Part shown: piece by piece, positions 9,891-20,044 of the stretch
How positions within the stretch are numbered: position 1 is the first letter of the stretch
How the letters are laid out: each line of letters starts with the position of its first letter
Source of the DNA: Diplolepis rosae
Lineage: Eukaryota; Arthropoda; Insecta; Hymenoptera; Diplolepididae
Direction: 5' to 3'
Length of the DNA: 64,000 nucleotides
Assembly (NCBI GenBank): GCA_030998225.1
Contig: JAPYXD010000752.1
Coordinates: forward strand, 17,438,501-17,502,500
Notes under the pieces: generated by a model
Databases searched by the model: none
The model's input: the letters and a program-made list of their open reading frames with translations, nothing else
What the model was told of the DNA's origin: nothing
Translations under genes and position numbers: made by a program

Positions 9891-11189
9891 TTCTTCCGGG
9901 TTCATTTCTATTGCATACGTGCTTTCCTCTTGCAGCATTTTTATTAGTTGTGGGGTTCTTTTGACGTTCTGGCCAGGTTGAAAACCCTGCCTAATGTGAC
10001 ATTGATTTGCAAAATGACCTGTTTTACCACATTTATAACAATTCATTTTTACCTTGTCTTCCAGTGGTAGTGAATGATTGGGTGTTTTTATTCGATTAGT
10101 GTTGGCGTTAGGTCGTGATGGTGGTTGCGGCCTAGGTAGGTATTTCAATACAGGTCTCATGACTACCTGTGTTCTTGCAGGTTGACTTTCTTTTAACCAC
10201 ATTTCGGTTTCTATGGCATGCGTCTGTGCCTCCGTTATTGTATTGGGTTTTAAAAGTCGTATCTGTATACCTATCTCTTTCCTAAGGTTTAAAAGATATC
10301 GGTTCACTGCTTCCTGTTCTTCGAGCTTAATTTTCAATCGACGTTCGGTAGGATTGATATGCTGTGCCTGTACAGCGTAATTGATTTCGTTTATAATCTG
10401 TCTGAATCTAAGTGTAAAATTTTGGACAGACTCAGTTGCTCCTTGTTTACAACTCTCAAGTTTTGATTTTAAAGCTAAAATTGAATTTGATGATTTTAAA
10501 TTTTGTCTTAGTGCATCATATAAATCTTCGTATGAATTTATTTGTAGATATCTTATTGCTTTTTCTGCGAAGCCAGTAATTTTATTTGCCATAATTAAAT
10601 CCAGTAGTAAATTAGGTTGTGAACATCTCGATTTTGCTCTCTTTATAGTTTTAATGAAATCTTCTATTCTCATGTCGTCTTGTCCGTTGATCCCTCGTAT
10701 AGTTTCAATCGCGGTCTTTGCGTTGATTCTGTCCTCTTCGATGATGTGTGGTGCTGAAGGGACGGGGAATCGTACGAAAGGCTGTGTGTTGATGTTCTCA
10801 TTTCTGAGTCGTAAATTTTCTTGTACTTGCTTGTCTTCTCGCTCTTCTTCGGCCGAAGAGTCATTGGTCACCTCTAGGCGTTGTGTCGTTTCCCTGTCGG
10901 TTTCCACTTCTCCCGAGCAACCTACTTTCACTGCCAGCTTAGAGATCTCTTCTATTCTGTTGTCGTTTTCTCTTTTAAGCATATTGAAAGAGAGAGTGAG
11001 AGATTCCATTTGGGCGAGCATTCGTCCTAACAGTTCTTCCGTGGTGTGGGAGGGGGACTTGGCCCGGACGGGAGAATGAACTCTAGACATTGGAGCTGTC
11101 GTGGATGGGTGGTTTATAGAAAGTGACGAGCCGATCTGGTACAAAGTACCGTTTTGATATTTGTAAAACGCCGGTGTGCCTATTTTCAC
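9885..11189 (-). CDS. gag: gag of the Gypsy-type element
   Basis: An uninterrupted 434-residue frame. Residues about 150-330 resemble the Ty3/Gypsy capsid region (FIKTIKRAKSRC, SVQNFTLRFRQIINEIN). A single CX2CX4HX4C zinc knuckle is at residues 384-397 (CYKCGKTGHFANQC). The N-terminal 50 residues are Ser/Pro-rich; the true start may be a downstream Met such as MSRVHSPVR (residue 34). It is the only open frame of the element without visible damage. Confidence 0.88.
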   Translation of the reverse strand: MKIGTPAFYKYQNGTLYQIGSSLSINHPSTTAPMSRVHSPVRAKSPSHTTEELLGRMLAQMESLTLSFNMLKRENDNRIEEISKLAVKVGCSGEVETDRETTQRLEVTNDSSAEEEREDKQVQENLRLRNENINTQPFVRFPVPSAPHIIEEDRINAKTAIETIRGINGQDDMRIEDFIKTIKRAKSRCSQPNLLLDLIMANKITGFAEKAIRYLQINSYEDLYDALRQNLKSSNSILALKSKLESCKQGATESVQNFTLRFRQIINEINYAVQAQHINPTERRLKIKLEEQEAVNRYLLNLRKEIGIQIRLLKPNTITEAQTHAIETEMWLKESQPARTQVVMRPVLKYLPRPQPPSRPNANTNRIKTPNHSLPLEDKVKMNCYKCGKTGHFANQCHIRQGFQPGQNVKRTPQLIKMLQEESTYAIEMNPEEV

Positions 11190-12190
11190 CTATTTTTCTA
11201 TTTTGATGATGGTTTGCGTAACGAGTGAATGTGTCGCGTTACAATATTAAATGTTTCGGTTTTTTTTAATAATATAAAATTCGAAGCAATCGCCTATTGC
11301 TATTCCTTAGATTTTAATAGTAGTGTATTTGTTTTATTGAGGAACGACCAGTGCTCTGGAACACCAGGAGTATAGTCGACCCGATCTCACCGCTACTTAG
11401 CGTCGCCTGTATTGTAATACAGTCACCGTTCAACGAACGTAAGGCAGTGATCCCAGAACGTGGGAGCTGAGCGGCCCCCACCATAGATGCCTCGAGCTCA
11501 TTGTGTCTTCCTCACTCAACCAACCTATGGCAGTCGAGCGAGGAAGAAGCCATGAGCTGGTGGGGTCTATGGTGGGGGCCGCCAGCTCCCACGTTCTGGG
11601 ATCACTGACGTAAGGAGGACTTATAGTCAATGGCCTGAGATCGCTTCAAGTCGCGAAGTTACAATGCTTAGACATATATATATTTTATGCTTACGGTTTC
11701 TCGCTTCCACTAACAGTTGAGATTCAGGTGCTCTGGATTCCGTGGAGTCCGCTGCGACTTTCTCAAGCGATGACGTATCAACCACTCTGCTGCTTGCTGG
11801 AAACCGGTTAGTTATTTGCTGCTATAGAGGTTATGGGCGTTGGTCAACCTGGTCCAATTCTTCTTAGGTTCTTACCGTCTATGTGACGTACCTTTTCCGC
11901 CAGTTTGCGGGACTCGTTCCAATTTGAATGTTCTTTAATCTGAATTTACGTAGTATAGGGCCTACTATGTTCAGCGCCTAATTATATTCAGATAAATACT
12001 AATTCACATATTTTATTTTCTTTCGGGCTTACCGTAGTGAAGTCCGGAGTTCTTGCCTTAATGAATCTTGTAAGATTCTCACTTGCTTCTGGTCAGTAGA
12101 ATCCAGTTTTTTTTCTCAGTGTTGTCCGCGTTTCTATATGGTTCCAATTAATTTATTCCGTAGAATTTCGAGAACCGAGAAAACTTAGCG
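11190..12190 (-). other. leader region of the Gypsy-type element
   Basis: About 1 kb between the primer-binding site and gag on the minus strand, without coding similarity. It contains a 163-bp hAT-type MITE (11445-11607). Errantivirus leaders of this length are usual for carrying packaging and splice signals, but I cannot point to specific ones. Confidence 0.6.
11445..11607. mobile_element. 163-bp hAT-type MITE
   Basis: Terminal inverted repeats start CAGTGATCCCAGAACG; the arms together form an almost complete fold-back of about 80 bp each. The 8-bp sequence ACGTAAGG flanks it exactly on both sides (11437-11444 and 11608-11615), the target duplication length of hAT transposons. Confidence 0.93.
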
Positions 12191-12209
12191 GATCCTGGTA
12201 GGATCGCCA
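12191..12209 (-). promoter_or_regulatory. probable tRNA primer-binding site
   Basis: On the minus strand, TGGCGATCCTACCAGGATC begins 5 bp after the 5' LTR. It starts with the TGG expected for pairing with a tRNA 3' CCA end. I do not assign the tRNA. Confidence 0.6.
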
Positions 12210-12214
12210 AAAAA

Positions 12215-12388
12215 TGTTATGCGTAATAACGAATAAGGAGGTTTGAAGAATGTTGCTGAATCGTGGTGTAGAAAGCTCAGTACTTACAACTTTATTGGTC
12301 GGACAAGAACTGAGGAGCGGACCCTGCGCTCTACATTATATAGGCCTCGCGTGCTAATAGAAGGGGTATCTTACCGTTAGGCATAACA
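12215..12388 (-). repeat. 5' LTR
   Basis: 174 bp with TGTTATG...CATAACA ends; carries the same TATA-like motif as its partner at 5645-5818. Confidence 0.92.
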
Positions 12389-12392
12389 GCTT
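12389..12392. repeat. target-site duplication, right copy (GCTT)
   Basis: Matches 5641-5644; the sequence after it (12393-12520) is the 5' end of the interrupted mariner. Confidence 0.8.
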
Positions 12393-12522
12393 CAAATGAA
12401 TGACATATACTGAAAAAGACGCACAATGACAGTAGCTTTCCAACGCATGTTCGGAATATTGGAACGATGCAATAAAAATCAAGTTACGCCATCTCTTAGC
12501 AAACCGCACTAATTAAGTTATA

Positions 12523-12640
12523 GATCCAATAGATCTGGTCATATTCAAAGTAGATTTGGTCAGATTTCGACAAAATCAAGATCTGGTTTGATGTGGGAAT
12601 GTGATTTGACCAGTTCTAAAAAGAGTAACTTTTTTTTCGC
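12523..12640. mobile_element. right arm of palindromic MITE
   Basis: Reverse-complement partner of 4528-4654, from GATCCAAT to the AACTTTTTTTTCGC end. See the left arm. Confidence 0.8.
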
Positions 12641-13670
12641 TGGCAATCTCTTAGAGATTATTTTGAAGGCGAGACCCCATGGGTCCATCTCGACTTCACC
12701 AATCAAGTCTTTTCAGCGTTGAAATCGGCTTTTCTTTATGCCTCGTCTCAATGCTGCTTTTGCCCCTTTCCATGCCTTGAGCAGCAGAGCATCCCCCTTG
12801 GACCGGGTGAATTTTCGCCACGCCGCGAGGCATTCGCGACGAAGGGCAGCCAACTGATCGTTCCACCAGTACAGCGAACCCCTGGCTTGCCTGCGCTTGC
12901 AGCGAGGCATCGAGCAGTCGCAAGCTGCGACTACCTTCTGCCTCGTGCAGCGCACAGTGGCCTCCAACGACTCAGTAGTGTTCTCGAAGTCTTTTTCTGC
13001 TAAGTCGTCTTGTGTTCCAGGAGGGGCTTTGTCCTTTGCCACCCCTACCCCAATCCACTGCTTGGCACCGTTGTGCCCTAATTTAAGACGATAGAGACCA
13101 CCTTGCCAACCAAGATTCCCCTTCTACCTAAACGGACCTCACCCCACTCGGGTGACTTACTGATAAAGTCACCCCCTATCAGGGTCCATCCGACAGCCTC
13201 ACTGAGGTTTTCCTCAAAGAGGTGGATCTGGGTTTCGAAGACCTCGAAAGGATCGTTCGGCGAGAAGTAGCAACTGTACTCAAATCAGGGGTACAAACAA
13301 GGATGCTCTCCTCGATGCATCTTGATACCAAACAGAGTTTTTGGACCATTTGTACTGCGCACTAATAAGCAGTACATCGGCCTTCCTCTCTCTGGCAGTC
13401 TGCATCAGGAGGTCCTGGGCATCCCTCCCCCTTCCGAAGTTGAGCTGCAGGAACATCAATTTCTGTCTCTCAACCTCCGAAGCTCTTCCCGCCTCACAGC
13501 TTCTGGCCAAGTGTCCCGTGGTGCCGCATCTTCAACAGGCATTCTTCCTGTCGGATTTGCCACAGCCCCGGGACCCATGGGCGTAGCCAAGGCACCTGAA
13601 GCATCGGGCAACTTCCGCATGCTCGCGGATGTGGCACGCAATTCATCCGATCCTAACTTTACCTAGCTGA
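12641..13670 (-). mobile_element. R1-clade LINE, 5' part: gag zinc knuckles, endonuclease, linker
   Basis: Reading down the minus strand from 13670: the end of ORF1 with two CCHC knuckles (CFRCLGYAHGSRGC, then one with its first Cys followed by a stop), directly followed by the ORF2 endonuclease start (FLQLNFGRGRDAQDLLMQT, ADVLLISAQYKWS). The endonuclease is shortened and frameshifted between 13280 and 13050, then the linker resumes (YWWNDQLAALRRECLAAWRK) and runs to DPWGLAFKIISKRL at 12641. The RT core that should follow is missing; after the MITE/mariner/Gypsy block the LINE resumes at 4527 with the RT thumb. Strand and order agree with one broken copy. Confidence 0.85.
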
Positions 13671-14550
13671 AGCAGACGCGCTGCTATGGTTACAACAGGT
13701 TAAAAAGAACAACGGTAGCGACAATAGCGCCACCGCTTGATGATAGCAAACACTATAATTGGTTCCCCTTTACTCCTATAAGAGTGGACCTACTGTGAGT
13801 ACACCGTTGCCACGTGCCGTCTATTCCGATTCAACTAATGCTACTCGGTTCTCGACACATAAATAAGTGATAAGCGTTGTTTGAAAATACATAGATTTTA
13901 TAGTCTAAATTGTAATTCTTAACAGTTAACATTTATAATCGACACGATTGGTGGTAATGGTTCGCTGGATCCCTAATAAGCATGACCAGTATTATAAATT
14001 TAAACTTGCATATCTCAGTTAAAAACAATTCGTACAGTGGCAATCAAATAAGGACTTTCAAGCTGAAGACTGGTACTATACGATTCCGTTTTCGAAAATA
14101 ATATAAAAATATCTGTTACCCCACAATAAATTCATAAATTTAGCCAAAGTGGCAATTTTTTTACCATTTAAGATAAAATTACTTTAATGCTTGACGTACT
14201 AGACAATTTTTGCAACCGGATTCGTTTTCAGTGTCAAAAATCTACAAGATTTACCCCCTGCTATTTCTGTAACTGGCCCTCGCGGAACTGTGTAATAGAG
14301 CTTTGTATTATTATCTCACGTAGGATCCTGAATAGGTTTCCACATAGGATTCTATGCAAGTCCCTATATTTTTTCATAAAAGAAATCTAAGATAGAAACC
14401 TATTTAAGATTTCATATGGCGTTCTGAGTAGGTCTCTATGTGGCTTCGTACATAGAATCCTATTTAGGGCTTTTTATATTTTTGTACATATAGCCGCCAA
14501 AAAATTAATAAAATATTACGAAATTTTAAATTACATCTGTAAATTTATAG
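13671..14550. other. dynein intron sequence, degenerate repeats only
   Basis: Holds no recognisable gene. Around 14300-14470 there are several inverted variants of a TAGGATTC/CCTA motif (for example ATAGGATTCTATG and ATAGAATCCTAT), suggesting a decayed fold-back element. Confidence 0.4.
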
Positions 14551-14642
14551 AGTTTGTGAAGAAAGTGATTCAGCTCTATGAGACAACGGTCGTGAGACAC
14601 GGATTGATGCTCGTGGGTCCAACTGGCTCAGGAAAGACGAAG
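14551..14642 (+). CDS. dynein heavy chain exon 3 in window (AAA2 P-loop)
   Basis: After the TTATAG acceptor the exon starts AG, which completes the Glu codon begun by G3159, and encodes FVKKVIQLYETTVVRHGLML then VGPTGSGKTK. This is the Walker A motif of the second AAA module of dynein heavy chain. It ends in phase 0 before GTGAGA (14643). The next exon, which should contain the ITMGQLYG and EWTDG type blocks, is not seen on the plus strand in the remaining 49 kb. Either the following intron is very long or this is the 5' part of a disrupted gene. Confidence 0.92.
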
Positions 14643-15211
14643 GTGAGACTACTTTTTTCTAATGTAACCATATCTATTTTATTGAAAATTTGGAATATCA
14701 GTTCTTCAATAACCGAGATTTCCGAAGCTCAGATCTCAAGGGCAAGTAATACTTACGAAATCCAGAAATTTGATTGATTTTAGGTTTCTACACACTTTAC
14801 GAGATTTTTCGTTTTTATGTTTTAATACAATATATTTTGAAATGTGGCAAACAGGGTTTACGTATCGGAAATTAATATAGTCGTTTTCAAGTGACAAAGT
14901 TAATAAAATTTGTTTGAATAAATGTAATATACGTTCTACTAACTGTTACAAAACCTACGAGATTTTGAAATCCACTACATTAAAGTTTTCTTACGCGTGC
15001 AAAACAGAAAAAAGAGAGAGGGTTTGGTGCTGAGAAGAGGGTAGAGGCTCCAGTGGAAACATGGACACAAATATTATTATAATAATACCTTATTTATGTT
15101 TAGATAATTAAATTACACAATGATGCATTATTTTGAATCGCATGCTTGAATTAAAAATTTCATAATCGCTTTTGGTTTCGAACACTTACTCTACCTATAT
15201 CTATATAACTG
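14643..15211. other. no feature recognised
   Basis: AT-rich sequence after the dynein exon; nothing supported. Confidence 0.4.
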
Positions 15212-15609
15212 CCCTAGCGGACCCGGTTGAGAGAACGGTCAGAGAATACTCTAACCATTCTCTGACTGTTCTCTGACCTTTCTCGGGCCGTTCTTTGACC
15301 GTTCTCTGACCTTGCATTATTATGGCTAAGAACGTTAAAAAAAATATTTAAAGCATTGCAATTATGATTCTGTGGCGAAAGTTGGAAAAGAAGGTGTAGG
15401 AATAAATACTATAATTTTACTTTTTATCACACTTCTACCAATAGCCAATCCTGATGGTGGAGACGTTTCGCAAATAGTAAACCACTGCAGTGCCTTCAAT
15501 GACAGGCATATGATGTTTTTCTAACTTTTTTCGTCAGAAAACGGTCAGAGAACAGTCAGAGAACGGTCAGAGTATTCTTTGACCGCTCTCTCAACCGGGT
15601 CCACTAGGG
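15212..15609. mobile_element. 398-bp MITE with CCCTAG ends
   Basis: Ends CCCTAGCGGACCCGGTTGAG and CCCTAGTGGACCCGGTTGAG (minus strand) with about 65 bp of inverted repeat built from GAACGGTCAGAGAA units. An internal block (about 15430-15520, including CAATCCTGATGGTGGAGAC and ACCACTGCAGTGCCTTCAAT) recurs in the palindromic element at 30240-30840, which also ends CCCTAGCGGAC. Confidence 0.85.
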
Positions 15610-15963
15610 TAAACGCATTCCTCACGCCAAAAGCCTCTCATCTATTCTCGCTTGCCATATTCTAAAAGAAATCTTGTTTATAAGCTACTATTGAGTACAA
15701 CAGACTTGGATCGAGTCTACGAAGTCAATCGGAAAACGACGGAAGCACTCGAACGACATTCTGAAACGAATTATATGAAAAACCAAGAATGAATGTTTTG
15801 ATTTTTGCTGCGCGTTGCCAGGTTTCTAAAAAGTTAATATTCATAAGATGAATTTCTCAAATGTACTTTCCAAGTTATGATATTTATTGTACGACTTCAC
15901 GAAGTAGTATAAGGAGCTCCAACTCTAATATAAGAATCGCCCCCATTTTTCCGAATCCACTTT

Positions 15964-16361
15964 CTATAGTATTCCGTATAACGTATTCTAGTGCCTCTTG
16001 CGGATAACCGTTATAAAATATGTTTTCAGGTCTTTTTTTAGAAAGTGCAGTGTGTATGTGCAGTCATAAAAGTAAGTATTTTTAAATGCAAGAAAGACAT
16101 TATGCATAATTTTTCATAAAATTGTCACTTCTTACAGAACATGTAATACATCTTACACGTATTTTTTGTATTTAAAAATACTTACTTTTACGACTGCACA
16201 TACACACTGCACTTTCTAAAAAACTTTTAAAAACCATACTTCTATTGGTAAACACAACTGGCAAACGTAAGCCACTGATGACCATTTTGATAACCCTCAC
16301 AACCTATTTCATAACGGTTTTCCGCAAGAGGCACTAGAATAAGCTATATGAAGTGCTATAG
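15964..16361. mobile_element. fold-back element, about 400 bp
   Basis: CTATAG termini lead into long inverted arms that share TATTCTAGTGCCTCTTGCGG and, further in, AGAAAGTGCAGTGTGTATGT. The element is bracketed by a 14-bp direct repeat AGTAGTATAAGGAG (15903-15916 and 16367-16380). Confidence 0.8.
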
Positions 16362-16685
16362 CACGGAGTAGTATAAGGAGACATATTAAAAGCCATTAGT
16401 CACGTCGGAGTATTCCGGAATAATTATTTTTAGACAACTTAGTCATCATAATATCATTTTTTCGTACTCTTAATTTTTCGAACGAAGATTCATAATATTT
16501 TGTATTTAAAATACTAATTTGTCTTCTACATGATTTAAAGACTGTCATGCCTATATTGAATTTTAACGCCATAATATGAATAAGTGTAATAAAACCTCGA
16601 CTTTCCTCATTTTAATACAATAGTGCACTAAAATAATTTAAAAAAAAAATTATACCAATAATAGCCCCATAGCACAATCAATTAC

Positions 16686-17500
16686 CTGAACGTCCCATGA
16701 ACGTTCCCATGGAACATTCGGAAGGTTTCATTGGAACGTTCCTAGAGCTAAAAAGATGTCCGGGTTTTTTGAACGTTCCAAAGCAATGTTCTCTGAATGT
16801 TCCTGTGGAACGTTCAAAAGGAATATTGAGAGAATCTTCCGCAGGAACTTTTAAAGAACATTTGCAGAGATCGTTCCTGGAATATTTCGCGGGAACATTT
16901 TTTGGGAAGGTTCCTGAAATTATTTTCTACAGAATTCAGGGAACTCTATTAATAATTTTTGACATTAATTTATAGGTAAAATAAAAAGAATTAATTAAAA
17001 ATATTATCCTTTGAATTATATATTTCAATATAATTTGAATATAAAGAACAATCTACAATTATACAGATGTAAAAAGAAGAACCAATAAGGTCTATCTGGT
17101 GCATACAATAATTGCAATTACCGACGACATGCGTATCAGTTAATCCATGAGCTTGATAGTAAAAAAAGTATAATGTGTAGATACAATGTCTTACAAAAGA
17201 AAGACATAACTTAAAATTATTAAACGATTTTCGATTACAAAGGAACTGCGCAATTACCATTCGAGAAGTAGAAAAAAATCAGTCCTTGAAACATATCTTA
17301 CTTATCTGATCTCTACCTTAAGGTTTATGCTCCTGCGGAAAATTCTACGAACGTTCGCTAGAAATGCTCTCTGAACGTTCCTATGGAAGTTTCCAGGAAC
17401 GTTCTCTCCGAATGTTCTCTGAATGTTTCTGCGGAAGGTTCTCTCAATATTCCTTTTGAAGATTCCTAGAACTTCCACAGGAACATTCAGAGAACATTGC
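16686..17500. mobile_element. fold-back element rich in GAACGTTC, right end cut by LINE
   Basis: The arm at 16686-16930 and the arm at 17335-17500 are inverted versions of each other, sharing GCAATGTTCTCTGAATGTTC and AAAAGGAATATTGAGAGAA. The right arm stops where the oligo-T of an R1 3' end begins (17501), so the LINE landed in or at the border of this element. The spacer of 400 bp is AT-rich with no coding similarity. Confidence 0.8.
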
Positions 17501-17956
17501 TTTTTTTTTTTTTTTTTTTTTTTTGGTGAGGAGGAAAAATGGCAAAATATTTTATAGACGTTTTACAGGACACTCCAAGGACGGGTCTAGGCATACCAGT
17601 TAAAACCAGAAAACCCCCACTCTCGAACCAATACACCGCGCACGGAACCACCTTTCGGCTTTAAACTTCACGGGCGGTTGGTTCCAGCTTAAAGTCGCGT
17701 ACGACTCTTCCGTCGTCCGTTCGCTCGGAACTTCCACCCGCGGCCACACGCCCACTAGGACAACCGACCAGCCGCGCCACCCAGGGGAGAAACAAACAGA
17801 TTCCTCCCCCGAACGACGCGGACAGTCAAGTCTACCCGAGACGCAGGACCGCGGGCGCAGGCCCCGATGCGATTTCTACTGGCCCTCCCCGTTGTTTCGC
17901 TCCCGACTCCCGACGCCCATCAAGCTCCCTCGTCTTCATCACAAGTGTGACGAATG
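17501..17956 (-). mobile_element. 5'-truncated R1-clade LINE 3'UTR copy
   Basis: A T24 run (17501-17524) followed by sequence homologous to 3550-3972 along its whole length: for example CAATACACCG, ACGTACGACT-type and CCCCGATGCGATTTCTACTG blocks. Only 3'UTR plus the last codons are present, as expected for severe 5' truncation during target-primed reverse transcription. Confidence 0.88.
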
Positions 17957-19304
17957 TGGTACCAACTGAGTGTCTTGAATTCTACTGCACTGATCTAACA
18001 TTGTCGGTAATATAGTCTGCAAATTTGCTAAAACTACTTATTTTTATCAAAAATTTTACGTAGCATTATGAATATTCAGGCCATAACAGACTTGTCTCAG
18101 TAATTTTTTATTCATTTCCCAAAATTTCAAGACGATATTTCATTCTTCGTGGAAATCTAGCTACACAACTGTTATTGCCGATAACATTTGAGTTTTATAT
18201 TTTAGAATGAAAAAAATCTCAGAATTTTAACTAAAAAGAAGTTAACAGACGTTCCTTATTATCTTCTGATACATTTACCAAATTTTGATCAAGATATTTT
18301 ATAAACAAAAAAAGTTATCTTACATGGTTGGATTAACATATCATTTCTATCATGTGCCCTTGGCTCATGGTCTTAAATTGCTAGTTTCCTAAGTATCACA
18401 TACCCTTAATCATCAGGGAGCAACGGGAGCAGACTGGAATGGGTATAAAATTGTCTATAAATTGCCTGCGAATGATGAACCGCTGCGTAGGGAAGTGGAG
18501 CAGATGCGGGTATAAAATACAAAACCAATCTCAATTAGTGGTTGGCAAACTTTCTGATACTTTTCCATTCGGTGGCAGTTAACCTACTCTATATTTTTCT
18601 CATTCAAGAGTTCGCTCCCTATTAATCATATATGAGACCCAGTGAAGAGTGCTGAATAAAATCCAATACAATTGATTTTATCACGGATTCGAACCATGCA
18701 TTAGTCTCTTTGTGAAAGTATAATAATAATAATAATGTTAAGTATAGAGTATTTATTTTAGAAATATCTCAGTCGCCTAATGTTACTGTGCATGTTTGGT
18801 GCAAAAACAGCAAAAAATCTGTGTTGTAAGCTTTCTATCATATGACACCAATATCAATTAAATTTATAATACTGACTGGTGTTGAAAAAAAGAGACTCGC
18901 ACTTGTATTATAGAATATTGTATTGTAAATGAATTATAAGAAAAATTAAAAGTTCTTAGGTAGATGTTTCATCTCAAATACTTATTTAGAATATTTGGCT
19001 GAAGTTTGTGAAGTCTTATACACTGAGAAAAAAATGCTATTGAATCAAAAGCATGTATGTATACTATTAATTCATAAAAATATACTACAAGAACCAATAA
19101 ATATGTAACTAATTCTATAGCATATTGATATGAATCTATGATCTATGATTTTTCTTTGAAAAAACTTCCAAAAAGTTTGTACTGGGCAAGCCGTTTACGC
19201 ACGTAGACGGTTAATTATCTCGTAAACAAAAAAAAGACAAATATACGGAATTCAATTCCGAATTAGAATTACATTATCTCTTTTTTTATTTTGGAGATAA
19301 TATT
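17957..19304. other. no gene seen; flank of nested palindromes
   Basis: AT-rich with no supported coding sequence. From about 19185 begins an arm (GGGCAAGCCGTTTACG, then GACAAATATACGGAATTCA) whose inverted partner lies at 19500-19670, so palindrome copy 1 is itself inside a larger inverted repeat. Confidence 0.5.
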
Positions 19305-19495
19305 CCAATGGGCACACGATATTAGAAACGTTTATGTAGCATTCTACAAACGTTCTAGGAACATCCCAATGTCCAATGTTTGAAAGACGTTCCAAAAACG
19401 TTCTACGAACGTCTTTCGGACATTGGACATTGGAATGTTCCTAGAACGTTTGTAGAATGTTACATAAACGTTTCTAATATCGTGTGTCCATTGGG
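19305..19495. mobile_element. palindromic MITE, copy 1
   Basis: Arms of about 90 bp starting CCAATGGGCACACGATATTA and ending with the reverse complement. Same family as 19853-20044, sharing ACGTTTATGTAACATTCTAC-type sequence. Enclosed by a second inverted repeat (about 19185-19300 and 19500-19675). Confidence 0.87.
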
Positions 19496-19852
19496 ATACC
19501 ATCTACGTACGTCAACGGCATGCCCGGTGAAAACTTTGCAAGTTTTCGTCAAGCTGCGCAAACTGTATTTTCAATTGAAATTTTTTTCTAATTTTGAAAA
19601 TTATGACTGTAATTAGAAACTGAATTCCGTATATTTGACTTATTTTTTATTTACAAGATAATTTTTCCTCAACAATAGAGCCAAAAAAATTCGTTGCATG
19701 AGACGTCACAAAACCAATATTGAGATGAAGAAAAAAATTAGTATATTTATATAGAACCTTGGTCGCGCACAAATAAAAAAAAAACGATTTATTGGTCAAC
19801 AATAACCCAATAAACGTATTCTAAAGGTGAAAATTCCATACGCGATAAACTA

Positions 19853-20044
19853 CCCAATGGGCTCACGATATTAGAAACGTTTATGTAACATTCTACAAAC
19901 GTTCCAGGAACGTCTCTATGTTCGATGTCCTACAAACGTTCTTAGAACGTTTTTGGAACGTATTTCGCATATTGAACATAGGGATGTTCCTAGAAAGTTT
20001 GTAGAATGTTACATAAACGTTTCTTATATCGTGTGCCCATTGGG
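19853..20044. mobile_element. palindromic MITE, copy 2
   Basis: CCCAATGGGCTCACGATATT to its reverse complement, flanked by TA on both sides (19851-19852, 20045-20046). About 190 bp and almost fully self-complementary. Confidence 0.88.

Larger units (their letters stand above)
5645..12388 (-). mobile_element. Gypsy/errantivirus-type LTR retrotransposon, complete but defective
   Basis: Two 174-bp LTRs (5645-5818 and 12215-12388) start TGTTATG and end CATAACA on the minus strand and differ at 9 positions by direct count. GCTT flanks the element on both sides. Order on the minus strand: 5' LTR, primer-binding-like site, about 1 kb leader, gag, protease, RT, partial RNase H, integrase, env remnant, 3' LTR. 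This gene order with env is that of insect errantiviruses (Gypsy group). Breaks: a 449-bp MITE in RT, missing RNase H C-terminus and integrase zinc finger, one stop in integrase, and a deleted env centre. It could not transpose on its own. Confidence 0.92.
4657..12520 (-). mobile_element. mariner element interrupted by a Gypsy-type element
   Basis: Terminal inverted repeats TAACTTAAATCATGCGGTTT (left) and the reverse complement of an imperfect copy at the right end (12501-12520) are flanked by TA at 4655-4656 and 12521-12522, the Tc1/mariner target duplication. Excluding the Gypsy insertion (5645-12388 plus one target copy) the mariner is about 1.1 kb. The transposase is at 4723-5609; the Gypsy sits in its 5' untranslated end. 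Confidence 0.85.

Noticed and set aside
10381..11079. 232-codon plus-strand open frame
   Set aside because: It is the antisense shadow of the Gypsy gag gene and shows no independent motif.
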